Shown here: positions 1 to 6,605 of the stretch, one piece after another
How positions within the stretch are numbered: position 1 is the first letter of the stretch
How the letters are laid out: every line of letters starts with the position of its first letter
Assembly (NCBI GenBank): GCA_965368815.1
Contig: CBDUOH010000043.1
Location: 1 to 18,173 of the forward strand
Reading direction: 5' to 3'
Source: UBA5794 sp965368815
GTDB lineage: Bacteria; Actinomycetota; Acidimicrobiia; Spongiisociales; UBA5794
DNA length: 18,173 nucleotides
Made by a program: the position numbers and the translations under genes
The notes under the pieces: generated by a model
Databases searched by the model: none
Seen by the model: the letters and a program-made list of their open reading frames with translations, nothing else
What the model was told of the DNA's origin: nothing

Positions 1-31
1 CCTGGCGCCATACCTTGAGTGTCAGGTCCAT
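1..31 (-). CDS. sdhB: Succinate dehydrogenase iron-sulfur subunit (partial, N-terminus only)
   Basis: Only the first ten codons are present, reading MDLTLKVWRQ on the minus strand, and the gene runs off the left edge. This matches the usual opening of actinobacterial SdhB proteins (a short beta strand containing LTLKxWRQ). The start ATG directly abuts the TAG stop of sdhA (TAGATG), so translation is probably coupled to sdhA. The full protein would carry the [2Fe-2S], [4Fe-4S] and [3Fe-4S] clusters that pass electrons from the SdhA flavin to the SdhC haems, but none of those cysteine motifs is inside the window. The call rests on the N-terminal match plus operon position. Confidence 0.8.
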   Translation of the reverse strand, partial: MDLTLKVWRQ

Positions 32-1969
32 CTACTTGTAACTCCTCTGCGTCAGAGCGACGTACTCGAAGTCGAGGTGCTCGGTATGTCGGGTCTGCGG
101 CGTGGTGTCGTCGATCCATTCCCACGCCGACACGAACGCGTAGTTCTCGTCGTCCCGCTGTGCTTCACCGTCCTCGGTCTGGTGCTCGACCCGGAAGTGC
201 CCACCACATGACTCCTCACGGTCGAGCGCATCACGGCACATCAGCTCGGCCAATTCGAGGAAGTCGGCGACACGGCCCGCTCGCTCGAGGGACTGGTTGA
301 GGCTCTCAGAATCGCCGAGAACCCTCAGGTCGGTCCAGAACTCGTTCCTGATGGTTTGGATCTCTGAGATGGCCTTCTCGAGGCCCTCACGGGATCGTGC
401 GAGGCCGCAGTACTCGATCATGACCTTGCCCAGCTCGCGGTGGAAGTCATCGACCGACCGGGTGCCTCCGATGTCGAGGAACTTCTGGTAGCGGTCACGC
501 ACGTCGCGCTCGACCTCGGCGAACGCGGGATCGTCCGTGGGCACAGGCTCGGTGTTCAGATAGTCAGACAGGTATTGCCCGATGGTGTACGGCAGGACGA
601 AGTAGCCATCGGCGAGCCCCTGCATCAGGGCCGAGGCGCCGAGCCGGTTGGCGCCGTGGTCCGAGAAATTCGCCTCGCCGATCGCGTAGAGACCCGGTAC
701 CGATGTCATGAGGTTGTAGTCGACCCACAACCCACCCATCGTGTAGTGCGGCGCCGGATAGATGCGCATCGGAACCTCATATGGGTTCTCGTCCGTGATC
801 CGTTCGTACATCTCGAACAGGTTGCCGTACCGCTCCTCGATGACGTTCTTGCCGAGTCGATCTATCGCCGACTTGAAGTCGAGGTAGACACCGTTCTTCA
901 GCGGGCCGACACCTCGCCCGGCGTCGATCATGCGCATCGCGGCCCGTGACGCGACGTCGCGAGGCACCAGGTTTCCGAAGGCGGGGTACTGCCGTTCGAG
1001 GTAGTAGTCACGCTCGTCGACAGGGATGTCGTTCGGTCCACGGGTGTCGTCAGGGTCGACCGGCACCCAGATGCGACCGTCGTTGCGCAGGGATTCGGAC
1101 ATCAACGTGAGCTTCGACTGGAACTCGTCGGACGCCGGGATGCAGGTCGGGTGGATCTGGGTGTAGCACGGATTGGCGAAATAGGCGCCCTTGCGATGTG
1201 CCCGCCATGCAGCGGTGGCGTTGCAGGCCATTGCGTTGGTCGACAGATAGAAGACATTCGAATAGCCGCCCGTTGCCAGGACAACGGCGTGGGCGCTGTG
1301 TGAGGAGATCTCGCCGGTGACAAGGTCACGCACGACGACACCGACGGCCCGACCATCCTTGACCACGATGTCGAGCATCTCCGACCGACTGTGGAATTCG
1401 ACCGTTCCGGCATTGATCTGGCGCGCGAGCGACTGGTAGGCCCCCAGCAGAAGCTGTTGTCCTGTCTGGCCGCGGGCGTAGAAGGTACGTGAGACCTGTG
1501 CGCCTCCGAACGATCGGTTTGCGAGCAAGCCGCCGTATTCGCGAGCGAACGGCACACCTTGCGCGGTCGCCTGATCGATGATCTCGTTCGAGACCTCGGC
1601 AAGGCGATAGACGTTGGATTCACGGGAGCGATAGTCGCCACCCTTGACCGTGTCATAGAACAGCCGGAACACGGAGTCGCCATCGTTCGTGTAGTTCTTC
1701 GCAGCGTTGATGCCACCCTGGGCAGCGATGGAGTGAGCCCTGCGTGGAGAGTCGTGAAAACTGAACGCTTTGACGTTGTAGCCGAGTTCTCCGAACGTTG
1801 CGGCAGCCGATGCACCCGCAAGGCCGGTGCCGATCACAATGATTTCGTACTTGCGCTTGTTCGCGGGATTCACCAGCTTCGTCTTGAAGCGATGATTGGT
1901 CCAGCGGTCCTCGATGGGTCCCTCTGGGACCCCAGAGTCGAGCTGGCTTCCGGTGCGCTGTGTGTCCAT
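32..1969 (-). CDS. sdhA: Succinate dehydrogenase/fumarate reductase flavoprotein subunit
   Basis: A 645-residue flavoprotein that oxidises succinate to fumarate on the cytoplasmic face of the membrane, as part of complex II of the TCA cycle and respiration. It shows the dinucleotide-binding GTGLAG motif at residues 47-52, the HSIAAQGGINA segment with His78 expected to carry covalent FAD, the HPTCIP substrate-site segment, and HGANRLGASALMQGLADGY near residue 430, which is typical of the SdhA class that partners a single SdhC anchor. The start at 1969 is chosen because GGAAGG lies 6 nt upstream; the in-frame ATG at 1975 directly touches that site. The open frame continues far upstream, but that stretch is the shadow of sdhC. 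It lies 14 nt after sdhC and abuts sdhB. The length is normal for the family. Confidence 0.97.
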   Translation of the reverse strand: MDTQRTGSQLDSGVPEGPIEDRWTNHRFKTKLVNPANKRKYEIIVIGTGLAGASAAATFGELGYNVKAFSFHDSPRRAHSIAAQGGINAAKNYTNDGDSVFRLFYDTVKGGDYRSRESNVYRLAEVSNEIIDQATAQGVPFAREYGGLLANRSFGGAQVSRTFYARGQTGQQLLLGAYQSLARQINAGTVEFHSRSEMLDIVVKDGRAVGVVVRDLVTGEISSHSAHAVVLATGGYSNVFYLSTNAMACNATAAWRAHRKGAYFANPCYTQIHPTCIPASDEFQSKLTLMSESLRNDGRIWVPVDPDDTRGPNDIPVDERDYYLERQYPAFGNLVPRDVASRAAMRMIDAGRGVGPLKNGVYLDFKSAIDRLGKNVIEERYGNLFEMYERITDENPYEVPMRIYPAPHYTMGGLWVDYNLMTSVPGLYAIGEANFSDHGANRLGASALMQGLADGYFVLPYTIGQYLSDYLNTEPVPTDDPAFAEVERDVRDRYQKFLDIGGTRSVDDFHRELGKVMIEYCGLARSREGLEKAISEIQTIRNEFWTDLRVLGDSESLNQSLERAGRVADFLELAELMCRDALDREESCGGHFRVEHQTEDGEAQRDDENYAFVSAWEWIDDTTPQTRHTEHLDFEYVALTQRSYK

Positions 1970-1983
1970 CGTCATCCTTCCGA

Positions 1984-2724
1984 TCACACCCATCCGCTGA
2001 GGATCGCGATCGGGATCAAGAGATTCCCTGCGAGGATCACCAGGGCGAATGCACCAGCGAACCCTCTTCGGAGACTGTTGTACTTCGGGTTTGCAACGCC
2101 AAGGCTCTGGAACAGACTCCATGTGCCGTGGTAGATGTGCATGGCCAAGGCGACGTTCGCAACCATGTACAGCAACGCCACGGGCCAGCGGGAGAGCGAG
2201 GCAATCGTGTTGTCGAACACGCTGCCGTGGTGGAACTCGGGGTTGGCCCATCCGAAGGTGAGGTCGGCGAGGTGGTAGAGCAGGAACAGCAGGATGATCA
2301 CCCCGCCGAACCGCATGGTTCTCGATGCGTAGTTCGATGCCGACCAGTTCCGGCTCGCGTCGTAGCGGGTGCTGCCCATGGCTGCATGGTTCCGCCTCGT
2401 GAGGACCGCCGCGGCGTATAGGTGGAGGATGAACATCGATGCGAGTCCGACGCGGAGAACGGTGAGGAGGAACCCGGCAGGCATGAGGTGCCCTCCGAGG
2501 TGCCAGAGGGCCTCGGAGTAGAGATCGATGTAGTACTCGCCGGCAGCGTCGGTACCGGTGAAGAGCTTGAGGTTGCCGAACAGGTGTGCAGCGATGTACC
2601 CCAACAGCCCGATGCCGGTCAGAGCCATGATCCACTTGAGCCCGACCGAGGAGGAGAAGAACCCCCCGAGCCACTGACGCCATCCGGTTCTTTCGTGGAC
2701 GGACGGCCTCTGTTTCGTTGTCAC
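1984..2724 (-). CDS. sdhC: Succinate dehydrogenase cytochrome b subunit, di-haem single-anchor type
   Basis: A 246-residue integral membrane protein with about five hydrophobic helices (roughly 32-53, 81-108, 139-158, 180-199 and 223-243). It anchors SdhA and SdhB and passes electrons to quinone. Histidines at 47, 101, 151 and 196 (or 199) fall once per successive helix, the pattern of the four axial ligands of the two b haems in Bacillus-type SdhC. The motif HLFGNLKLF in helix I is typical of actinobacterial members. I chose GTG at 2724 because AGGA sits 6 nt upstream; the frame can be extended to 2784, but that would add about 20 polar residues with no ribosome site. It is the first gene of the operon sdhC-sdhA-sdhB. 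Confidence 0.93.
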   Translation of the reverse strand: MTTKQRPSVHERTGWRQWLGGFFSSSVGLKWIMALTGIGLLGYIAAHLFGNLKLFTGTDAAGEYYIDLYSEALWHLGGHLMPAGFLLTVLRVGLASMFILHLYAAAVLTRRNHAAMGSTRYDASRNWSASNYASRTMRFGGVIILLFLLYHLADLTFGWANPEFHHGSVFDNTIASLSRWPVALLYMVANVALAMHIYHGTWSLFQSLGVANPKYNSLRRGFAGAFALVILAGNLLIPIAILSGWV

Positions 2725-2760
2725 TGGATGTCCTAGCTCGACATGGTCTTCAACAAAGAG

Positions 2761-2766
2761 ATTATC
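2761..2766 (-). promoter_or_regulatory. Candidate -10 hexamer for the sdh operon
   Basis: On the minus strand this reads GATAAT (5 of 6 to TATAAT), about 37 nt before the sdhC GTG. No convincing -35 is seen at 16-18 nt; TTGTGC lies 20 nt upstream. This is a weak call based on position and AT content only. Confidence 0.25.
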
Positions 2767-2884
2767 GCGCCGCATGGGGGACAAAGCACAATCGGCCCCA
2801 GGACGGACGACCGGGAGTCACGTGGAGGCGCCGGGGAGGCGGAACTTCAGGATCTGGTTCGGACCGAATTCCGCAACATCGGGT

Positions 2885-2913
2885 TTGACATGCGCGCGCG
2901 GGGTTGGTTGAAT
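2885..2913 (+). promoter_or_regulatory. Housekeeping sigma-type promoter of the whiB-like gene
   Basis: A perfect -35 TTGACA (2885-2890) is followed after 17 bp by TTGAAT (2908-2913; 4 of 6 to TATAAT). The predicted transcript start is near 2920, inside the adjoining palindromes, which would give a leader of about 75 nt. The perfect -35 and ideal spacing make this the best promoter in the window; the -10 match is only moderate. Confidence 0.6.
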
Positions 2914-2914
2914 C

Positions 2915-2932
2915 ACAATATTGTAATTACAA
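2915..2932. promoter_or_regulatory. Overlapping palindromic operator-like site at the predicted transcript start
   Basis: The 18-bp sequence ACAATATTGTAATTACAA holds two overlapping perfect palindromes: ACAATATTGT (2915-2924) and TTGTAATTACAA (2921-2932), which share TTGT. It is strikingly AT-rich within DNA of about 60% GC. It begins 2 nt after the -10 hexamer, so a protein bound here would block initiation. Which regulator binds is unknown; self-control by the whiB-like product or a MarR/TetR-type repressor are both guesses. Confidence 0.5.
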
Positions 2933-2993
2933 GACCTTGGGAGCCCATGTGTTCGCTGACCTTATCGAGGCGTTGAAGACAGAGGGATTGGAC

Positions 2994-3236
2994 ATGTCCT
3001 GGCAGGACTTTGCGAACTGTCGTGGCGCCGATCCTGATCTGTTCTTTCCCGAACGCGGAGCATCCACCCGAACGGCCAAGGGCATTTGTCGAGAATGCTC
3101 TGTCCAGGCCGAATGCCTCGAATTCGCAATCGTTTCATCGGAGAAGTTCGGAATCTGGGGCGCCATGTCCGAGCGTGAGCGGCGCAAGATCCGTCGGGAG
3201 CGCCAGATCGCGGCCCGACGACGTGAGGCGGGGTAG
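2994..3236 (+). CDS. WhiB-family iron-sulfur transcription regulator
   Basis: An 80-residue WhiB-like (Wbl) protein. Four cysteines at 9, 32, 35 and 41 give the C-x22-C-x2-C-x5-C pattern that binds a [4Fe-4S] cluster. This is followed by the turn GIWGAMS (53-59) and a basic tail rich in Arg and Lys (60-78) expected to contact DNA. Wbl proteins are restricted to Actinobacteria and their phages; they usually act by binding region 4 of the main sigma factor and respond to redox or NO. The start at 2994 is supported by AGAGGG 7 nt upstream and by the conserved NCR segment close to the N-terminus; an in-frame ATG at 2904 lies within the predicted -10 and is rejected. The turn is usually G[VI]WGG; here the last Gly is Ala. 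The subfamily is not assigned. Confidence 0.95.
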   Translation: MSWQDFANCRGADPDLFFPERGASTRTAKGICRECSVQAECLEFAIVSSEKFGIWGAMSERERRKIRRERQIAARRREAG

Positions 3237-3311
3237 CCCAACGGGCGGTCCGAGCGATGTCACGGTCTCCGTGGCCTGTACTATTCGCGCAATCGGGTAA
3301 AGGAGCAATCG

Positions 3312-4259
3312 TTGGCCTACATCATCGGCACAGCCGTCGTTCTGATCGTCGTAGCGGTCGTTGTGTACTTCGCCATGCGACCCAAGGACGGATCTGCCGC
3401 TGGTTCGGCAACCCCTGCCTCGAAGGGTGATGTCACTCCTGTGGGCGTGCCCAAGCCGTTGGTCGCCGACTTCCACGTGGCCGGAGATACAGCGATCACC
3501 AAGTTTGAGGTCCCCCTCGGGGACGCCGCCCCCGGTCAGCACCTCATCGATCTGCTCGCCATCGCCGCTGTCGAGTTCCTCGGCAAGAAGCAGCGCGAGG
3601 GTCTTCCGCTGGGCGCCGTCGCCAAGATCGACGTGCAGGCAATGCGTGGAACCGGATTCGAATCGATCTCGATCGTCGAACTGCCCAAAGTCGGCCAGCT
3701 CCCCTCAAAGCGGGACATGGGCTCGGTTGTCACAGCCGCCGATGACCCGATTGCGGCCATTGCCGCCGTGGTCGCGGACTCATCGGTGACCGCTCAGCCG
3801 TCAACCGGCGAGGACCTTGCGCCGGTTGGATCGTTCATCCAACTCGGTGGTCCGACCGAAGCTTCGCTTCGGGCCATCGGGGTCGAACCGGCCGACATGT
3901 CGCTGGCAGACCTCGCCCTCGGCCTGTTCAGGATCGGTGGGTACGAGGTCCAGGTCGGTCGTTCGGGCTTCCGGGTCACAGCCGCCTCAGAAGCCGATAT
4001 CTACATGGTCAGCAAGGCTGGCAAGCGATCGACGGTCGTCCTCCTGCCGCACACGCCGGGCTCGTATCCCGAAGTCGGTGACCGCGTCTTTTCCGAGCTT
4101 GCCGTGGCGGCGGGCCAGATCGACACCGGGAACATGTTGCTGATCACGGACAAGTTCGGCCCCTACTCGATGTACGAGAGAGAGCGACGCGACAAGCGGG
4201 TCGTGTTCGTCACGAGGGAGCGCCTCCAGGCGTTCGTCGACAGCTTCGGGCTTGGTTAG
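3312..4259 (+). CDS. Membrane-anchored protein of unknown function with a possible degenerate nuclease-like C-terminal domain
   Basis: A 315-residue protein that I do not recognise. It begins with one hydrophobic helix (residues 3-22), then a basic stop and a Gly/Ala/Ser/Pro linker (24-50), so most of the chain is probably a cytoplasmic or exported soluble part. Residues about 196-315 follow the order helix (LGLFRIGGYEVQV), strand with Asp229 (EADIYMV), strand (TVVLLPH), helix (VGDRVFSELAVAAG), strand (MLLITD), and RVVFVTRERLQAFVD. This resembles the Mrr-type restriction-endonuclease fold, but the catalytic QxK strand is replaced by LLP, so an active nuclease is unlikely. The start is TTG, strongly supported by AAAGGAG 6 nt upstream. 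A TACTAT hexamer at 3279-3284 may be its -10. It precedes tatA by 48 nt. Confidence 0.85.
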   Translation: MAYIIGTAVVLIVVAVVVYFAMRPKDGSAAGSATPASKGDVTPVGVPKPLVADFHVAGDTAITKFEVPLGDAAPGQHLIDLLAIAAVEFLGKKQREGLPLGAVAKIDVQAMRGTGFESISIVELPKVGQLPSKRDMGSVVTAADDPIAAIAAVVADSSVTAQPSTGEDLAPVGSFIQLGGPTEASLRAIGVEPADMSLADLALGLFRIGGYEVQVGRSGFRVTAASEADIYMVSKAGKRSTVVLLPHTPGSYPEVGDRVFSELAVAAGQIDTGNMLLITDKFGPYSMYERERRDKRVVFVTRERLQAFVDSFGLG

Positions 4260-4307
4260 CCGACGTTCCGGCTCGGGTCGGTAGACTCGCTCGCGAAAGG
4301 AGCCGCT

Positions 4308-4499
4308 ATGTTCGGATTCATACGGAACATCGGAGGGCCTGAGGTCATCGTGATCCTCGTGGTCGTTCTCCTCTTGTTCGGTGCCGCCAAGCTGCCGCAA
4401 CTCGCTCGGTCTCTGGGTGCCTCCGCCAAGGAGTTCCGCAAGGGAATCGAAGAAGGCGTCGATGACGCCGGAGTCGAGGAAGAGGATTCAAACCTCTAG
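4308..4499 (+). CDS. tatA: Sec-independent protein translocase TatA/E-type subunit
   Basis: A 63-residue protein with the TatA plan: a short N-terminal membrane helix (about residues 10-25), the FGxxKLP hinge (24-30), an amphipathic helix (LPQLARSLGASAKEFRKGI, 29-47) and an acidic tail. TatA multimers form the pore that moves folded proteins with twin-arginine signals. AAAGGAG lies 5 nt before the ATG. A TAGACT hexamer at 4282-4287 could be its -10. No tatB or tatC is nearby. In mycobacteria a TatB gene lies beside sigE-rseA-htrA, so the position just before an ECF sigma gene here looks meaningful. The short length favours TatA/E over TatB. Confidence 0.92.
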   Translation: MFGFIRNIGGPEVIVILVVVLLLFGAAKLPQLARSLGASAKEFRKGIEEGVDDAGVEEEDSNL

Positions 4500-4511
4500 A
4501 TCGGCCGACGC

Positions 4512-4537
4512 GGAACTCATCTGGGCTACACGACGTT
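4512..4537 (+). promoter_or_regulatory. ECF sigma-type promoter, probably autoregulatory
   Basis: GGAAC at 4512-4516 is followed after 17 bp by CGTT at 4534-4537 (equivalently GGAA-N19-GTT), matching the promoter class used by actinobacterial SigE/SigH-like ECF factors. The predicted transcript start, about 7-10 nt beyond CGTT, falls at or just before the ATG at 4548. The site sits only in front of the sigma gene, as expected for self-activation. Confidence 0.55.
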
Positions 4538-4547
4538 ATGTCGTTGG

Positions 4548-5066
4548 ATGGGGACCATGACCGACAACTCAGTACTCACCTGGGAAGATGTCGCACACCG
4601 GTACGGTCGGAAGATCTACACGTTTGCGTATCGACTCACGGGCAATCCTGACGATGCAGCAGATCTCGTGCAGGAGGTTCTTCTCCGCGTGCGCAAAGGC
4701 CTTGCGTCCTATACCCCCGGTTCTTTCGACGGCTGGCTCTGGCGGATCACGCGCAACGCGTTCCTCGATGGAGTCCGCAAGAAGAAACGCCGCCCGACAC
4801 AACCCCTCCCCGAGGGCGACTCGTTTGCCCTCGGTGCCAGCCCGTCACCCGACGAGGTCCTTTCCGCTGTACGGCTCAGCGACGATGTCCAGAGCGCATT
4901 GTTGAAGCTTCCGTACGAGTTCCGGGAAGCCGTCGTGCTGTGTGACGTCGTAGGCCTCACCTACGAGGAGATCGCTGATGCCACCGACGCTCCTGTGGGG
5001 ACCGTCCGATCCCGTATCCACCGCGGACGTTCGATGTTGAGAGGTTTGTTGACATGGCCGATGTGA
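4548..5066 (+). CDS. ECF-family RNA polymerase sigma factor (SigE/RpoE-like)
   Basis: A 172-residue ECF sigma factor. Region 2 spans about residues 15-85, with the core-binding segment YRLTGNPDDAADLVQEVLLRV (28-48) and the -10-reading segment FDGWLWRITRNAFLD (60-74). Region 4 spans about 111-168, with LPYEFREAVVLCDVVGLTYEEIA and the recognition helix VGTVRSRIHRGRSMLR. There is no region 3 or extra C-terminal domain. Two starts are possible, ATG 4548 and ATG 4557; neither has a strong ribosome site, and the predicted promoter puts the mRNA start close to 4548. The last 13 nt overlap the anti-sigma gene, implying coupled synthesis. The role is probably the cell-envelope stress response, inferred from the RseB-like partner gene. 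Confidence 0.94.
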   Translation: MGTMTDNSVLTWEDVAHRYGRKIYTFAYRLTGNPDDAADLVQEVLLRVRKGLASYTPGSFDGWLWRITRNAFLDGVRKKKRRPTQPLPEGDSFALGASPSPDEVLSAVRLSDDVQSALLKLPYEFREAVVLCDVVGLTYEEIADATDAPVGTVRSRIHRGRSMLRGLLTWPM

Positions 5067-5653
5067 GCGAGCACATCTCGATCCTCCTGTCGAGCTATCT
5101 CGACGGTGAGCTGACCCGCAGCGAGCTCACCGAGGTCGTCGACGCGCTCGAGTCGGATCTCAAGGCGGTAGCCGCGTTCCGCGAACTCCAGGCGTCGCGT
5201 CGACTGCTCCGAACGCTTCCGATTCTCAATCCACCGCTCGACCTCCTCCCGGGTGGTCATCTCGGGGAGCAGCTGTCCGCGTACCTCGACGGTGAATTGA
5301 TCACGGCCGAGATGCCTGCCGTCAACGACCACCTCGCGATATGCACGGACTGCCGTCGCGAGTTGGGCGATCTCGATCGTGCTCGTACGGCTGTTCGTGC
5401 GCTTCCCGGTGTCGAGCCACCGGCATTCCTTGCCCCCCGGATCGAGGATGTCCGATCGGGTGAATCCCGTCGGCGGCGGCTGGGCATGCGAACGGCTGTG
5501 GCCGTCGCGGCTGGCGTGGCAGCGGCGTCGCTCGCGTTCGCGATTGCGCCCGACGGTGGCGACGATGGCTCGGGAGCGGTGGTGTCGGTCACCGACCTCG
5601 GATCTCGTCACAACGCGCGTGCATCGACCGGTGTCCAGGTGGGCCTGCCATGA
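5054..5653 (+). CDS. Membrane zinc anti-sigma factor with a duplicated anti-sigma domain
   Basis: A 199-residue protein expected to hold the preceding sigma factor inactive at the membrane. Residues 71-118 form a zinc anti-sigma (ZAS) domain with His93-x3-Cys97-x2-Cys100 after the typical SAYLDGEL. A hydrophobic helix (about 146-164) follows, with about 35 residues outside. Residues 13-56 are an ungapped 44-residue copy of 75-118 (SSYLDGEL against SAYLDGEL, 16 identical by my count), but the zinc ligands are replaced by Ala31, Asp35 and Ala38. The gene begins inside the sigma gene and its TGA overlaps the next ATG (ATGA), so sigma, anti-sigma and the RseB-like protein are translationally coupled. 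It is not homologous in appearance to enterobacterial RseA. Confidence 0.92.
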   Translation: MADVSEHISILLSSYLDGELTRSELTEVVDALESDLKAVAAFRELQASRRLLRTLPILNPPLDLLPGGHLGEQLSAYLDGELITAEMPAVNDHLAICTDCRRELGDLDRARTAVRALPGVEPPAFLAPRIEDVRSGESRRRRLGMRTAVAVAAGVAAASLAFAIAPDGGDDGSGAVVSVTDLGSRHNARASTGVQVGLP

Positions 5654-6588
5654 CCGCGCTCCGTCGCATCGCAACGGTTGCAGGGTCCGCTGTGGTCGTC
5701 GTCAGCCTCATGTCGACCTCGGCAGTTGCCATGGATCTCAACGAGGTGCTCGAACGAGCCAACGGCGCCACGTATTCCGCGGGTCGTTTGGTGGTGTCGG
5801 TCTGGGGTGGACAGACAGAGATCAGCAAGTCGTACATCGAGCACGCAAACGGTTCCGAGATGGTGCGGGTGGACAGCGTTTGGTCAATCGTGGGGAACGG
5901 CCGAGCCGTGACGATGGGCGAGACCCCGTCGGGTGTCGCGTTCATGTCGCACGCCGACCCGATCTCCACCGATCGCTATTCGATCGGTGAGACGTCACCT
6001 GCTCGTCACATGCGCCGCGAATGCACCGTCGTTCCCGTGATGGAAGGGGACATCCTGCGAGCAACGCTCGTCGTCGACAACAACACCGGCGTTCCGCTGA
6101 TCACCGAGATGCTGACGGAGTCCGGGACCGTGTTCCGCAGGACATCACTCCAGGACTTCAAGGCATACCGCACCTACGCGGGCCCCCACGACGACGGATC
6201 GGCCACCTATGAGGTCGTGATGCCGCGCGACTCGGATTTCCTGCCCCAGTCTGTTGCTGGCTACCAGCTCGTCGAGGTCTTTCCCGCTCCCGCAGATGCT
6301 GCGCAGGGTTTCTACAGCGACGGGTTGTTCACGTTCTCCCTGTTCGTGTTCCCTCCGGGAACTCCGGTGACGGGATTCGAGAACCCGATTCCGTTCGTCA
6401 CGGCCTCGGGGACCTACGACTCAATCGCTTCCGCCGACGACGTGAGTGTCCAGTGGACGACGCCCGACCACGAGTACGTGCTTGTCGGGAACCTTCCGCC
6501 CGATCACGCCGCTGACGTCCTTGCGGAACTCCCCGGGCCCGATGCCCGCTCGACGTTCGCACGGTGGTGGCATCGCCTCTTCGGCTGA
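5650..6588 (+). CDS. RseB/MucB-like periplasmic regulator of the ECF sigma factor
   Basis: A 312-residue secreted protein. The signal peptide is clear: RR near the N-terminus, hydrophobic core about residues 8-21, and an A-x-A site giving cleavage after Ala27. Residues about 28-190 fit the LolA-like N-terminal domain of RseB, including DNNTGVPLITEMLTESG followed by a LQDFKAY strand. The C-terminal domain (about 200-300) contains YSDGLFTFSLFV, close to the YSDGLFSFS motif of E. coli RseB. RseB binds RseA in the periplasm and shields it from proteolysis until envelope damage is sensed. Position directly after the sigma/anti-sigma pair with a 4-nt ATGA overlap supports the same role here. The partner is a ZAS protein, so the contact surface must differ. 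Confidence 0.85.
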   Translation: MTALRRIATVAGSAVVVVSLMSTSAVAMDLNEVLERANGATYSAGRLVVSVWGGQTEISKSYIEHANGSEMVRVDSVWSIVGNGRAVTMGETPSGVAFMSHADPISTDRYSIGETSPARHMRRECTVVPVMEGDILRATLVVDNNTGVPLITEMLTESGTVFRRTSLQDFKAYRTYAGPHDDGSATYEVVMPRDSDFLPQSVAGYQLVEVFPAPADAAQGFYSDGLFTFSLFVFPPGTPVTGFENPIPFVTASGTYDSIASADDVSVQWTTPDHEYVLVGNLPPDHAADVLAELPGPDARSTFARWWHRLFG

Positions 6589-6605
6589 CGCACCGGCTTC
6601 TGAGG

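Larger units (their letters stand above)
2725..2993. other. Divergent control region between sdhC and the whiB-like gene
   Basis: A 269-bp gap with no credible gene. It holds the candidate sdh -10 (2761-2766), a nested inverted repeat (GCGGAA at 2840-2845 with TTCCGC at 2869-2874, enclosing TTCGG-A-CCGAA at 2858-2868), a strong housekeeping-type promoter for the plus strand (2885-2913), and an AT-rich double palindrome (2915-2932). The last part, to about 2990, would be the 5' leader of the whiB-like mRNA. Confidence 0.7.

Noticed and set aside
32..949. Plus-strand open frames opposite sdhA
   Set aside because: These are shadows of a strongly conserved flavoprotein gene and have no ribosome sites.
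1970..2683. Extension of the sdhA reading frame far upstream
   Set aside because: It is read through sdhC in another frame, lacks flavoprotein homology, and is Arg/His/Pro-rich as expected for a shadow of high-GC coding DNA.
2840..2874. Nested inverted repeat GCGGAA/TTCCGC around TTCGG-A-CCGAA as a riboswitch or terminator
   Set aside because: Arms are only 5-6 bp with a long internal loop and it lies upstream of both predicted transcript starts; noted in the gap description only.
2904..2993. Longer N-terminus for the WhiB-like protein
   Set aside because: It would overlap the predicted -10 and operator, has no ribosome site, and adds residues outside the Wbl domain.
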